A stretch of DNA of 64,000 nucleotides from Artemia franciscana (lineage: Eukaryota; Arthropoda; Branchiopoda; Anostraca; Artemiidae): contig NC_088867.1 in the NCBI RefSeq assembly GCF_032884065.1, forward strand, positions 26,490,662 to 26,554,661, written 5' to 3'. The translations under genes were made by a program, and so were the position numbers. Below, piece after piece: positions 36,801 through 51,800 of the stretch. The notes beneath the pieces were generated by a model. It was given only the letters and a program-made list of their open reading frames with translations. It was not told the origin of the DNA and did not search any database. Numbering within the stretch: the first letter of the stretch is position 1; each line of letters starts with the position of its first letter.

Positions 36801-39800
36801 AAAAACTAGGGTAGCATGGTAGAAATTCTACTTGGCAGTTCTCATGGCCTAGTGAAATTTGTTGGCAGATTTGGCAGCTTCTGGAATTCTGTTGAATTCT
36901 GTTACTGGCAACTTTGGAACTTTTTTCATACCTGCTTACTAAATTTTAAAGCTTTATCCATTGTTTTATGAGGCTCAATAAATTGCCCAATAACCTAATG
37001 GTGGGTTTAGCCAGAGTAAAACCTTCCACAAGCATCCTCCTACTGCAACTATTTTCCAAGATAGTGGAAAACCCCTCACCAAGAATTCTACACAGCAACA
37101 TTTATAATTACTTGATACCAACCTATCTGATTTCTGCCATGTAGTGCATTGTACCTTTATTGCCTAAAACTCTCCAACCCTAATATAGGGCTGGGGTTTT
37201 ATGCAAAGAAAATAGCAGCAATAATATTAGGAAGAGCATTGAAGAGAGAGTCTGATGCTGGATTTCTTCTCCTGCCCTATAATAGATCTAAACCCCTAAC
37301 CCCCATGTCTACTCTGTTTCCCCCTAAGGATATTGTGTTTTCTTCAAGCAAGTTAATTTTGTGCTTAATAGGTATACCTAAATAATTTTTCATAGAGAAG
37401 TCTTGCTGACAAAATTCTCAAGGAAATTTTGAAATTCGAGTCTCAAGGAAAATTTAATCTGAATGATTTTTTCAGCGATTATCTTTCTGAAAAATAACAA
37501 AAGTTATTAACTTACATTGTTGATGAATTTGTCAAATTATAATTGGAGAAAACTGCTTGGGAATTGGAAGGGCAATATTCAAAAATGAATAAAGCAGTAA
37601 ATTATGCTGTCTAGATTCTACACCATAAAAATCTATTGAGACTTCATGACTGCTAATATTTTTTACATTGTAAAGAAATTTTTTGGTTGGCTTCCTTCAA
37701 GCACAGTAGAAGATAAGCAAGTCTAAAGTGTTATACTGAATTTCCCACCCAATCAGTATGTTTCTGAAAATTGTTAACAAAAACCTTTGTCTGCACAAGC
37801 TAACAGAAAACCATTTGCTAATATTGAGAGTAAGCAATAGATGGCAGAATAAGCCTTAAATATGTAAAAGCTCTGGATAATGTTAATTTTCATCAGTTTG
37901 TTGATGCAGCACAGTATTAGTGCTAAATTATTTTCAAGTAGGGGTGAACTAAGCAATGTTTAATTTTTTAAAAGTGCTGGATATTAAAATTGTACTGTTT
38001 CAGCGGGGTTCTAGCCTAATGCTCACGGCTTATAAATCTTCTTCTTACTCCATTTCTTTAGCTTGTTGCATTGATTTGATTGAATTTGAAAGAGAGAAGT
38101 ATTCTAAAAGCTGAGATTTTCAGTATGTTTTAGATTCAAATTTTGCTGAAAATGTGACTCAAATTCTAGCAAAAGTAAAACTGCTGTTTTAGGGGCTTTT
38201 TGGTATCTTGGTATTTTGGGCAACTGAAGCTTTTGGGAATAGGTCAACATCCCAAATTAGACTCAAGCAAAGGTTTTCAGCACTCCCATTGCAATCCATT
38301 TCCTTCTTATAAGGCTCTGAGTTTTTATGGCACTTGGTATTAACCAAGTGACATATAGCAATTGCAAATTCTGTTGGTCCCAGTTTTGCTACTTTAGGCT
38401 CTTCCAGTTAAGCTTGGACGATAAAATTTGGTAGGCGTATCAGGGACCGGACCAAATTAAATTAGAAATAGTTGTTTTTCCGATTTGACCATCTGGGGGG
38501 GAGTAGGGGGCCTGTTAATTCGGAAAAAGTAGAAAAATTGAAGTATTTTTAACTTACGAACAGTTGATCAGATCTTAATGAAATTTGATGTTTGGAAGGA
38601 TATCGTGTCTCAGAGCTGTTATTTTAAATCCTGACCGGATCTGGTGACATTGGGGAGGGGATATGGGAGGGGGAAACCTAAAATCTTGGAAAACGCTTAG
38701 AGTGGAGGGATCAGGATGAAACTTGGTGGGAAAAATAAGCACAATTCCTAGATACATGATTGAAATAACCGGAACGGATCCGCTCTCTTTGGGGTAGTTG
38801 GGGGGGGGGGGGTTAATTCTAAAAAAATAGAGAAATTAGGTATTTTTAACTTACGAACGGGTGATTGGATCTCAATGAAATTTAATATTTAGAAGGATAT
38901 CGTGTCTCGAAGCTCTTATTTTAAATCCCGACCGGATCTGGTGACATTGGAGGGGGGGGGGGTTGGGAGGGGGAAATCTAAAACTTGGAAAACACTTAGA
39001 GTGGAGGGATCAGGATGAAACTTGGCGGGAAAAATAAGCACAAGTCCTAGATACATGATTGACATAACCGGAATGGATCCGCTCTCTTTGGGGTAGTTGG
39101 GGGGGGGGTAATTCTGAAAAATTAGAAAAAAACGAGGTATTTTTAAGTTACGAACGGGTGATTGGATTTAACTTACGAACGGGTGGTTGGGATTTTAAAT
39201 CCCAACCGGATCTGGTGACATTGGGGGAGTTTGGGGTGGGGGAACCTAAAATCATGGAAAACGCTTAGATTCGAGGGATTGGGATGAAACTTGGTGGGAC
39301 AAATAAGCAGAAGTCTCAGATACATGATTTACATAATTGGAACGGATCTGCTCTATTGGGGGGGGGGGGTAATTCTGAAAAATTAGAAAAAATGACGTAT
39401 TTTTAACTTACGAAGGAGTGATCGGATTTTAATGAAACTTCATATTTGGAAGTACCTTGTAACTCAGATCTCTTATTATAAATCTCAACCGGATCCAGCG
39501 TAATTGGGGGGGGGGCAGTTGGGGGGACCGGAAATCTTAGAAAATACTTAAAGCAGTGAGATCAGGATGAAACTGGATGGGAAGAATAAAAACCTGTCTA
39601 AGATACGTGACTGACATAACTGGGCCGGATCTGCTCTCTTTGGTGGAGTTTGGGGGGGGGGGGGTAATTTTGAAAATTGAGGTATTTGTAATTTACGAAA
39701 GGGTGACCAGATCTTAATGAAATTTGATGTTTAGAAGGATCTTGTGCTTTAAAGCTCTAATTTTAAATTCCGACCAGATCCTGTGACACTGGGGGGAGTT

Positions 39801-42800
39801 GGAAGGGGAAACCGGAATTCTTGGAAAACGTGAAAATTGGGATATTTTTATCTTACGAAAAGGTGATCGGATCTTAATGAAATTTGATATTTAGAAGGAT
39901 ATCGTGTCTCAAAGCTCTTATTTTAAATCCCGACCGGATTTGGTGATATTGGGGGGAGTTTGGGGTGGGGGAACCTAAAATCATGGAAAACGCTTAGATT
40001 GGAGGAATCGGGATGAAACTTGGTAGGAAAAACAAGCAGAAGTCTTAGATACGTGATTTACATAATGGAATGGATCCGCCCTATTAGGGGGGGGGGGGTT
40101 AATTTTGAAAAATTGGAAAAAATGACGTATTTTTAACTTACGAAGAAGTTATCGGATCTTCATGAAACTTCATATTTAGAAGGACCTCGTAACTCAGATC
40201 TCTTATTTTAAATCTCAAACGGATCTAGCGTAATTGGGGAGGGGGCAGTTGGGGGGGACTGGAAATCTTAGAAAATACTTAAAGCGGTGAGATCAGGATG
40301 AAACTGGATGGGAAGAATAAAAACCTGTCTAAGATACGTGACTGACATAACCGGACCGGATCTTCTCTCTTTGGTGGAGTTGGGGGGGGGTAATTTTGAA
40401 AATTGAGGTATTTGTAACTTACGAAAGGGTGACCAGAGCTTAATGAAACTTGATATTTAGAAGGATCTTGTGCTTTAAAGCTCTAATTTTAATTTCTGAA
40501 CAGAATCTGTGACATTGGGGGGAGTTGGAGGGGGAAACCAGAATTCTTGGAAAACGTGAAAATTGGGATATTTTTATCTTACAAATCGATGATAGGATCT
40601 TAATGAAATTTGATATATAGAAGGAATTCATGTCTCAGAGCTCTTATTTCAAATCTCGACCAGATCTTTTGATATTGGGGGGAGTTGGAGGGGGAAACCT
40701 TGGAAAACACTTGGAGTGGAGGAATCGGGAAGAAGCTTGGTGGATAGAATAAGCAAATGTCCTTGATACGTAATTGACGGAACCGTACTGGATTTGTTCT
40801 GTTTGGGGGAGTTGGGGGGAGGGGTTCAGTGATTCGGCGAGTTTTGTGCTTCTGGACGTGCTAGGACAATGAAAATTGGTAGGCGCGTCAGGGAGCTGCA
40901 CAAATTGACTTGATAAAGTCGTTTTCCCAGATTCGACCATCTCGGTAGCTAAAGGGAGAGGAAAAACTTAGAAAAAATTAGGTGTTGATAACTTACGAGT
41001 GGGTGATCGGATCTTAATGAATTTTGATATTTAGAAGGACATCGTGACTCGGAGCTCTTATTTTAAATCCTGACCGGTATTAAGCCTCTTATTTCCCTTT
41101 TAAATCCATCTATTTATTCATAGAATTTTGTTAGAGCTCATACCATATGATCTCTTGGCTCTTAGCTCTTCTTGCCTCGTCACAAGTGCCATATGAGCTA
41201 TTAGCTCTTGTTTATATAGAGGTTTACACACAATTATTTCGCTTTGATTTACTGGTACAATCAACCGTAATCAGGAATATACACATAAATTCATTGATGG
41301 AGAGAGAAGGGAGGATAATAGGATAAAATAGACCAATTAAACACAAATTATTGCTACATGTAGATAGATTGTGTGGTATTTTTGGGTTTGTCTCCTGATG
41401 CCTCTTGTTTAAATGGTTGACCCTTATGACATCCCCTAGTAAATAGTGAAGCTAAACTAGAAATATCTTTTCTTGTGAAAAAGAAAGGACTTAAGACTTT
41501 GATATATCGTTTGGCTCATTGCTATTCATATTTTAATTGGTCCTATGTTCGTAGTCCAGTGGCTTCAATTATAGCTATCCTTGGGATGGAAATTATTTTG
41601 ATAAGCTATTTTTAGGTCAGTTTTAAAGTATTGCTATGCTTTTTCATACTTCCTCTGTGGTAATTTTTTTTAAAATAATAAAAAATAATATTTTTATTTT
41701 GAAACCTTGACTGATGTGAAATAGATTCACAAAAGCTGATGCAAATAAAATTTATTCAGGAATAGAGTGGAACTCATTTTTATAGTCTTTACAAAATAAA
41801 AGCTGCCACAAAGGGAAAATTGCTTCTCAAAAATCTTGTTTCACTTTTCCTTTGTCATTTTTCTCAATTTTTGGGGTTATAACTCTGAGAAGAATTACAA
41901 TCCCATAGACTAGGGGCTGTTGTCAATAATAAAATAATAAATGCCTGCAAATAAAATACTTTTATTCATCAATAAATACATTTCATAGACACAGAACTTG
42001 CTTTTAATGCTATATCTTCTATAAAATACAAGAAGTCCAGAAAATGAGTAATGTACCAACAAATTTTATTGTGTTGCGGGAAAAAGAAGCTAATTCACAA
42101 ATTTTGCAATAAAGTCGTCTCTTGCACACTTCTGTATAGCTTGCAATTACTTTTATACAAATATAGTTAGAGAAAAGAAGAAGTCGATGGTCAAAGCAAC
42201 AAGCAAATGAACATCTAAAAGCTGCAGATTTTTGAATTTTGGAGTATTTCTCTTTTCAAAGGTAAAATAAACTTTTAGAATCTGCCACAAATAAGTTTTT
42301 TGAAACTTGATACATGTTTAAATTCTGATTTGCGCAAATGGCCATTACTAGGAATGAACTTTTGGCTAAAAAAAAAATGTAATGAGACCACTGTTATAGG
42401 GGCTCCCAAATGTAATTTTGCCAAGGAAGCTAGTAAATAGATACAGTAAATCTTCTGTAAAAAAAAAAAAAAAATAACAATAATACATACTTTGTGGAGA
42501 ACCCAGCAGAATTGTATCTCTGTTTCAAAATCTCCATAGTCTTGCTCCCTAGAGCATTTTGCTTATTACTTTTTTGCAATAATATTCCAATGCACACATT
42601 CAAGGATTTTTAGCAGGACATCACCTATATGGGTAGCCTATTTATCACAAATTTTCAACTCTTTAACCAGTAATATATTTCTAGGTAACCCTGGCTTAAT
42701 TGGCTTCTACGAAGTTTTTATGCTTAAAATATTTAAGACATTAATGGAAAAGGTGAATGTCCTTGGTATTAGTCATGCTGGACATGATGTCGGAGAAAAA

Positions 42801-45800
42801 AATATCTATAACGCTCCAAGACTAAGAGGTAAGTTTAAAAAAAAATTCAATAATTTCTTTTTCTCTTGGTTTGGTTTGCTGCTGTTAAGTAATATAAGGG
42901 CATGTATAATTCAATAAAATTTGTAAACAATCTTTCTAGGGGAAGTGGGTGTCATACTTATAAAAAGTTTGTCAATATCCAAGTATCCATGGTTGAAGTG
43001 TTGTTTGGTTCTGCTAAATGTTTTCTTAGCGTGTGGTCCTCATATCATTTGTAGGATGATCATTCAATCTCATTAACTGTAGGATACACCTGGAAGTAAA
43101 ATATGGACCCAAATTAAAGGTGCTGCCAAGATACTACAAATATAAGTGTTTTTCACTGCTCTTCAGTTTTCCTCATATGATTTTTTTTATTCATTTCTAA
43201 ATGCTCATTAGAGATGAAGAGACCTCTACAACAAATATATACAATTCTAGTTCCAATTGGGACTGCCTTTGCTGCATACGTCTTGTGTATTTTTTTCCTC
43301 TTCTATTGAAAAGGGGAACTAAAGAGAGCTATTTGGTTGAAAAGGCCTCCTCCTCTACTGGGTTCCACAATATCACCAGTAAGAGTTTACAAAAATCAGC
43401 CTTGGAGGATTTTAACATTGAAAGAGGCTTACAATCAGCTTAAGCTTTGTTGTATCCAGAATTACTAGAATGAAAATCCTTAGATTCACCCCAATTTGCG
43501 ATTTAAAGCAATTTAAGGTAATCATTCATTAAGCAAGCTACTAAAGCAAATAAAGCCTTGGCAGTTGCCAAACAGACTATCGGCTACCAGATTATAGCCA
43601 CAATATGAAAACACACATGTTGTTGATCAACGGCCGCGCTTGAGTTTGAGATGTCTTACCTTTACCCCGACTTCAGGGAAACCACTGTCTACTCAATAAT
43701 GTTCAGTACTAGATCATAAACCTGTCAGTTTTCACAAAAAGCCATGACTACCAACAAAATTAAAAATCCCAAACTATCAAATCTAGATTAGTAAAGCCAG
43801 ATAATGCCCAAACCTTACCATAATTACGCTTTTTACTAAAGAGTTCTTGAGTGTAATGTTACGCTTGTAGCACTGAAGCAGAAAGTTAAAATGAGAAGAA
43901 TTTTGTTTGGAAAGCCTATATTGACGCTGATTTGTTTCATAAGTATCTTTGATAATAATACTATAGACCTTTTTTTCTAATCAATATGCTTAGATCTTAT
44001 ATCTTTCGATAGAAAGCGATTTTATCAGAAAGTCTGATGACTCTGAACTTATTTCTCAGCCCTTTTTTTTTTTAGAAAATGAGAATTGATTCTACCCTGC
44101 TTAGTGGTCTTAGTCCTTTAAAGAGAATATCATCGAAGTCATATGTTAAAACAGCTAAGTCTGAGCCATCTAAAAGATAAGAATGGAAGCAACAATATTG
44201 CTCTTTGGTACTTTTTACTAAGATCTCTTGGCTCTAAGATCTTAGCATTCTGGTTAGAAGGAAAATAATAATGGAAATCTTAGCAGAATGATGTAAAATT
44301 GAGACGTTAGATTTTAGCAGCAAAACAGGCTTATGAGCTTACATCTTTACTAATTTTAATAAGTTATACCTTAAATTTTGAGTTACCACGATTTAAAGCT
44401 CCGATTGATCAGCTGTAGAGATTACGCTTGAAAGTTAAACATGGGTCAACTCACCAAGTTGCCATAAGATACATTACTGGCACTGTAGTTGTGTGCAATT
44501 TTGACTTTATAGAATGACCATAATGCAGCTCCTGAAAGTTATCAACAACCTTCAAAAAAGTCTAGAATTTTCATTTATTAGGAAACAACCAGAATCATCC
44601 AATCTAAGAATATTCCAAATTTATTAGGAAACAAGTCAAACCGCCTTGAGTTTAGACTGCTTTTGAACTCAAAAGCTTGTGTGGAATTGATTATTTTGAA
44701 TAAGGGTTAATCAATATGGAATTTGAGAACTTTATGCCTTAAATGAAGAGCATCCAACGATATTTGACCCCACTATTCCTATAACATCCGGTATTTTATA
44801 TATGTCAGTCAACCCCTTCTGCATAATTTAGTTTTTTTTTCTTCCCAGATCGCCCTGAACTGTATACACTTCATGGTCAAATTCAGCACAAGAAAGACTT
44901 CCTTGACGAGTACATTCCACATGGCAGTCGAATTTGCTTCATTGGTCACTCCATTGGATCTAAGGTAGTTGTCGAGCTTATGAGTCATCTTGATCAAACA
45001 AGGCCTAATGATCCAAAACCCTGCGGTATATTTTCCTTTCTTAACTTTTTTTTATTACATAGAATTACCCAAATTAACTCTCGCACAAAATAAAATATGT
45101 TTTTTACAACATCGATCAAACTTTTCTATTAAAAGAAGATTCTTTGGCATAAATGCATGCCAGGTACATAGGGTTACTTCTGTGGACCGTACACGACACA
45201 GTCATTAAGTCATTGAATAGGGGATCAAAATGGAATCCACATAGAAATTGATGCTATCTTTTAATTGCAACCAAAATGACAAATGCCGTTATACCTCTGA
45301 TATTTTGATTTTTTAAGCGATTGCGACCATTAAATCAGGAGTTAAGCAGGGTTGTGTTCTATCCCCCTTTATATGGATCATTTTGATGGACTATGTCTTA
45401 AGGAGCACAGGAAGGCAATCGGAGACCATGGAATCAAATGGTGGAGGAAGAACGCTCATGGACTTAGATTATGCTGATGATTTAAGCATATTAGATGAAA
45501 GTGTGAGCAAATGAATGAATTTTTAGAGGTTTTGCGAGTTCAGGGTGCTAAAATAGGCTTGAAAATTAATATTAAGAAGACTAAGTCACTAAGGCTAGGA
45601 ATAAGTGAAGATGAACAGGTGACATTAGGTAACGAAAAGATTGATCAGGTTGGGAGCTTCAGTTACCTTGGTAGTATTATTAGTAAAGATGGTGGGAGCA
45701 GTGAAGATGTTAAAAGTAGAATAGCTAAGGCTCAGGCTGTTTTTCACACTTAAAAAAAGTCTGGAAGAGTAGAAAGATAAGTCTACAAACCAAGATTAGA

Positions 45801-48800
45801 ATATTGGAAGCTACAGTGATGACAGTGGTCAAATATGGCTCTGAAGCATGGGCACTCCGAAAAGCAGATGAAAATTTACTAGATGTTTTCCAGAGAAATT
45901 GCCTACGGATTCTTCTGGGTACCCGGCTGACTGACCATATTTCAAACAGTAGGTTGTACGAAAACTGTGGTTCAATCCCGCTTTCTGGGGCTATAATGAA
46001 AGAAAGGTTGAGATGGCTAGGCCAAGTTCTACGGATGAAGGGTGACAGATTACCGAAGATTGTCCTTTTTGGCCAACCGTCTGGGGCTACACGGAAAGCA
46101 GGTCGTCCTTGTCTGGGTTGGGAGGATGTCATAAATAAATATTTAAAGGAAATGGGAACTTGCTGGGAGGGTGTAAAGAGGGAGACTTTAAATAGTTTTT
46201 TGTTGGAGGAGGAGCGTGCGTAGCTGTGTTGGCCTCAGGCGGCTTGGTGCTGCAGTGAGTTATTAGTAGTAGTAGTAGTAGTAGTAGATTGCCACCTTTC
46301 CAGTTGTACAAAATTTCACTGGAGCTTTTAGATATTTTTCTGCCTTCTAAGTTACATTTGTATCATTGAACTTACATTAAGTTGACAAATTCGGTGATAT
46401 TTTCTGTAATTATTTTTTAGTGTCTTGTAGTGTGTCAATCTTATTACATCTAATTAGTTTTTAAGTTATATAGAATTATTTCCATTAATCATGACCTCAG
46501 GATGCTCATGCTGGTGTGCGTCTATTGAGCTAGGTATACACGTCTCACAATGTTCAGAGATTCAAAATCTACGGTAGAAGAGTTTTCTTTCTGTTGTTAA
46601 TTCCAAACGTCTAGTAGTGGGACCATTAAACGGAAATTATCACTAGAATCGCGCACTTCTGGCAAAGCATATTGCCTATTGATGCGCTTTTTGCGCACTT
46701 TTGAGTGCGTAAATTTGCACTTTTTCGCGCAGACTCAATCTGCTACTTGTAATCTTCGGGCTTCTAGAACTCTAAACTATGTTTTTCCCTGTTTTCGAAT
46801 TACATAGGGCAGGCGCTCCTACTTCGCGCTTTACGTGCGTTTCCTAGCGCTCTATTGCGCGCTCCAGAGTGCGCTTTTACTTTTTATATAGCCACCATCG
46901 GAATCGCAAAAAGTATATTCAGATGTTTTGATGCTTCTGTAGAGATAGTGGTAAACTTGCGTATTTCTTATTGCTTCGGGCGCTCGTAAATTTGCTTTAA
47001 AGCGCCCACTCGACGTGTCTCCATGCTTTAATCTATATTTCCACCAATTTTGGTGCTTTTTGCCAGAAGTGCACGATACTTACGCTTAACGGCCCCACTA
47101 AAGTTCGCACACAACTACCTGTATATACTAATTTGCATGAGAATAGATGTATCATTTGCATTTTAGAACACACTTTGGGGCCTAAGTAGAACTTATAATA
47201 TTCCTTAAGGCAATTTTAAGCATTTCTGTTTACTTAGTCACGTATGTTTTGTCATTTTTGACATTTATTTTCAAATATTTATTTTGGAAGCTCATATTTC
47301 GGCTGTTTTCTTTGCATGTTTAGCTTGATTTACTTCAGTAGCCATGTACATCATGTAAGTCTTCATGATTGAAATCTCTAAAAGCCTTTTTAATTTACCA
47401 TTTGGAAAAGAATTAGTAAATAATTTATTCGCATTCTTAGCTATACACATTACAAAAAGGTATTTTTCAATATCAAAACGGATGCTAAGGAAGTTTACTT
47501 TTGTCTGTATTATGAGAGGTTTCCATTTTTCTTTTTGCGGGTAGTGTTTTAGCTGAAAGAGCGCATGAAAAGATTCACAATAGTAATAATAACGGATTGT
47601 CCCTTCCCTGGAAGTCTTATTCAAGTTGTGTTAGGTCAACGACAGGAGCGGCTCATCAGCTGGAATTAAGTACTGAGAAAGTGGTTTAAGTATCAGTCTC
47701 CATTCCGTCTTTACTTAGATACCTAGGTTTTGTCTAGATGGCTTTCAGGCCAAGGTGGATTTTAAGCACAACTTGATTTTTGTTTTTATTTTAAAATATC
47801 CAAGTGACAGATTTTTATTAAGCCTCATAAATACAGAAGGGGCGGAAATAGAAGGTTTAAGATATCTAACCACGCCTTTATGTTGACCATAGATCCTTTC
47901 TTGAAAGTTATATTCTTGTAGTTCACGAATCTTGGGGTCCATGACAAATCACTGTTCTGGTGAAGGAAGTTGAAAACACCATCATTGGAGTTACTGAGGG
48001 CTGCAGATCTACTCCTGAAACTTTAAAGTAACAAGGACACCAACAATAAAAACTAATTCTTAAGTAGATTTTCAATTTTCTGTTGTTTCTACAAGCGTCC
48101 ACCAATTTTAAAAATAAAGAACGTGTATTAAAGATCAGCAGAAAATGAGTGAAAAATTATATCATCATGGAGCTCGAGAAAATACAACTTTCCTGATTTT
48201 TGTAGCAGAAGCAAAATATAGCCACTAACTCACAGTAAACTGGGTAAAAATCCAATGATTGGTTAAGTAAAATGTAGGCTAATCCTAACATTTGATAACG
48301 AATTGGAAAGAAGTGTACGTATCGTGGAAGCGCTGAAACTCCAAACTAGGAATTAGTTCATTTATTATTAAAAATTATTTTCTTTTTCAATTTTTTTTGT
48401 TGTTGACTTACCTATAAGAGCATCTTTTTGGAAAGACCAATTACACTATTTTGCCGTATTTATTCCTTCTAAATATTTATTCTAAAATTTTTACTTTTAT
48501 TTCATAACTTGTATCGTATAAAGCGCAAATAGATAGATAGATAGATAGATAAGTGTATTTTAAAGCTAAACATACAGCCATGAACACAGTACAATAACAT
48601 AAACGAAAGACACAAATAACATAAACTTTGATCAGCGATCATCATAAAACGCTTAAATGAAACACTGCATCAACCAAATACTAGTACTTAATACTTGAAA
48701 AAAAGGTCCTTGAAAAGAACACTTAACACTCGGAAAAAGACATAAATAAAACATTACATTTACTTTATGCTGAGATTTTATTTATTTATTTATTTATTAT

Positions 48801-51800
48801 TTTTTTTTCTTTAAAAACATTTCCTGATACCTTGCTACTCAACAAATAAACTGAGATGACGTGCCATTTGAGACACCTGAAAGTATCAACTCATTATTTC
48901 CAAATATCCCTTCCCTAATCGTAGAGAGCCCCAGGCACCGGCTTAAGCAATGTACTTAAATAACCCTCTTTAACTCTGCAAAGCGGGCAAGTATGTCTGT
49001 CTTCATTGGAACATCTTTCTTTAGAATATTTTATAAATCTGGCACTAATCGGCAGGCAGTTAGCTCTGAGCTGCATCCACAACGTCAAATATCTAGCTGG
49101 TAAATTCAGCTTCAAGTAGAACTCCTGCCCATAAACCACCTTAACATCCTTATAAAACTTTTAATATTAAATATTAAATCTATTATTTTACTTCAGAAAC
49201 CTGTGATAGCAATAAACACGTGACACATTTGAGTGTAACAAAGACAGGTTGAAATCCCCCCATGGTTGGTCTAATTTGGCTAGTGGCAGATACAAGACAA
49301 GCAATTTATACCCCTCATGGAGGATGAATATGAAATATTACATAATGGGAAAATCAAGGCATGTCTTTAGATAATTTATTTGCTGGTTTCTCCAGCAAAT
49401 TTGAATTTATAAGGGCGAAAAGCATTACCTAATTTACCGAATTAGTTTCTGTATATTGTTTTTCATGATTTGGTTTGGAAACACTGGTGGAAGTTTTTCC
49501 TCACGAAAGCTGACCTTTGATATTCTATAATAAACAAATAAAAAATCATAGAAAATCCTGGTTTTCAGGTATGGATGGACCTAAGATGGAGCCAGGTGGT
49601 AACAATGTTTTCATTATGGCGTCCTTCGTATTTTAATACTACTGAAACACGAAATCTTGAGGTGCCTCTCTCGCTCACTATTAACTTCACGTCGTTTACC
49701 TTGCAGCCATTATTTTTTATTGAATGTTGTTGCCAAAGTATTCTTAAATCTTCTCCTGCATTTACCAGCTGTTACTATCTTGCCTGATTTTGAATATTTT
49801 GGCTGTTTTTTGTAGGTACCCGAGTTAGTTTAGATCATCACAAGCCACTATGTTAAGTAAAAATAAAATTCAACTTGCAAATAAACTGAAAATGTTTAAA
49901 ATTTTCTGTTTCTAGCATGAAATGCTACTGTAGTTGGAATATGGTGAATTACTACATTCCAGTAATAAAAAATGTATTTGGATGCACTGTGATGGTAGAA
50001 TTTATTCTTTTTTCCCTTACAACATCTGTCTTTTAAAAAATGTTCTTATATCTGTTTTCGATAATGGCATAGTTTTATAACTTGTGTTAAGTTTTATAAC
50101 TTTGAATCTGTTTAACTGATCGTATTAGTAGTTCTGTTCTTTGCATTCTTTTACAGTATCCTATGATAAATTGTCTGTCATTTTTTCTATTCTAGCCTTT
50201 GAAGAATATGGAATTTTCTTTCAACTTATAAGATACTAAAAAATGCAGATTTCCCAATCCCCTACCCTAAAAAATTGTATTTAATAAAGGTATGTGTTGT
50301 GCTAAAAAATGTAAACATATATTAAATTCGACATATCTCTTAATAATACACAAATCTTTCAATATTGCGTGATCTTCCAAGCAACGAAAGGAAAACACAA
50401 GAAAGAAATGTACTTGTAATCTCTTTTAAACAGCTGAGAATCATCCCGCTGAGTAAAGATTATCTTTTTTTTCAGGCTACCTTTTGTTCCCCACAATTGA
50501 GAGAATGGCAGAAACTCCACAGGGTCAAAGATTGCGAATGTTATTGGGTCCGTTTCGTACCCCAGCTGTCTACGCCTCTTATATGGTATATTTTCTACCA
50601 GAGTTTGTTAAAAATGCCTTAGTTTCCTGGTATATATGTAAGCCATTTCATCTTTTGCGCAATTCTTTCTGAATCTGACCTTCTAATGCTTCCTATGTTA
50701 GAAGTGAATCATTAATCATAGTTTGCATAATAGCAAAGAGTTTTTAAAATACGTGTCTCCCACGTTTTTTTTCGCTGGCTTCGAAAAAATTGAAACAAAA
50801 CTTATTTGGTCGTAAATTTGGACAACTAGCGACAAAGTTTTTCTTTGACAAAACAGAGTAAATAAGGGGCGGGGTAAGTAGTTGACTTCAGAACCCTTAG
50901 GCCTAGCATGACTTAAAAACAAAAGTTCAAAGTAGCTATTTTATAAGTATTTTTGAAAAGCCTCAGAAATGTGCATTCAGGGTCGAAATTATCTGTGCCG
51001 CCCCAGGGGCAGGGGCGTGAAAACACGTTAGTAGCCCATTTAAAACATAAACTTTTTAGATACATTTATTTTGGGCCATGCTAAACTTTTTTGAAATCGT
51101 AGTCATTTCAGGATAATATAACTAGTGAGCCTACATCAAAATGAGATTATTGCACTTAAAAATAAATGAACTAACACCCCCTCCCCCTACACCTGTTGAC
51201 GTCAATGTTTTTGCTAGTTAGTACTATTTACAGTATTTAACAGTATTTATATAGCCCCAGTATTCCCAAGCTGGAGTGCAGGCCCCAGCGGTGGGGCATG
51301 GCAATATTTTTGTGAGTCATGGGCAGGACGTGCAACCCTCGCCTGATTGTATTTTAGAGCCTTAATTATGAAAAAAAATTTCGTGTGAATGATGTCACAC
51401 TCAGATGCATTCAAAGAGCAAAAAAGATACACGATAGGGCGTGTGTGTAACTGAAGTTTCGTGTAACTGAACCCTCGTGCATCTGACTCTAGTGCCACTG
51501 AACCCTCATGAAACTAAACCCTTGTGCAAATGAACTCCCATGCAACCCAATTAACTGAACCCTCGTGCAACCTTACCCCTGTTTAAGTGGACCCACGTGC
51601 AACTCAACCCCGTTTAACCGAGCCTTCGTGCAACTGAACTCCCGTTAGCTAGACCCTCGGGTAGTTCAACCCCATTTAACTGAATCCCCATTTACATTGA
51701 CCACCCGTTTAAGTCAACCTTCCTTTAACTCAACCCTCATTTAAACCAAGCCCTGTTTCACTGAACTCAACTCAAGCCCTAATAATAGGTTTGAACTAGC

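Larger units (their letters stand above)
30855..42684 (+). other. LDAH intron 1 (11.8 kb)
   Basis: Bounded by gtaggc and ctag. It holds a fold-back region (31130-31950), a 226-bp tandem repeat (32950-33640), a long copy of family A (34753-36451) and the amplified family C block (38345-41210). The stretches 31960-32950, 33640-34750, 36452-38340 and 41211-42684 are AT-rich with no recognised gene or RNA. Confidence 0.7.
45026..50475 (+). other. LDAH intron 3
   Basis: 5.45-kb intron. It holds an RTE remnant (45315-46290), a TIR element (46615-47100) and a LINE tail fragment (48530-49190, minus). The stretch 47101-48529 has minus-strand ORFs at 47292-47624 and 47745-47942 that I do not recognise. 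From 49191 to 50475 nothing was recognised. Confidence 0.65.

Noticed and set aside
50625-50632. Earlier donor for LDAH exon 4 (TCCTG^gtatat)
   Set aside because: Weaker donor consensus than ATAT^gtaagc five bases on, and it breaks phase with exon 5.
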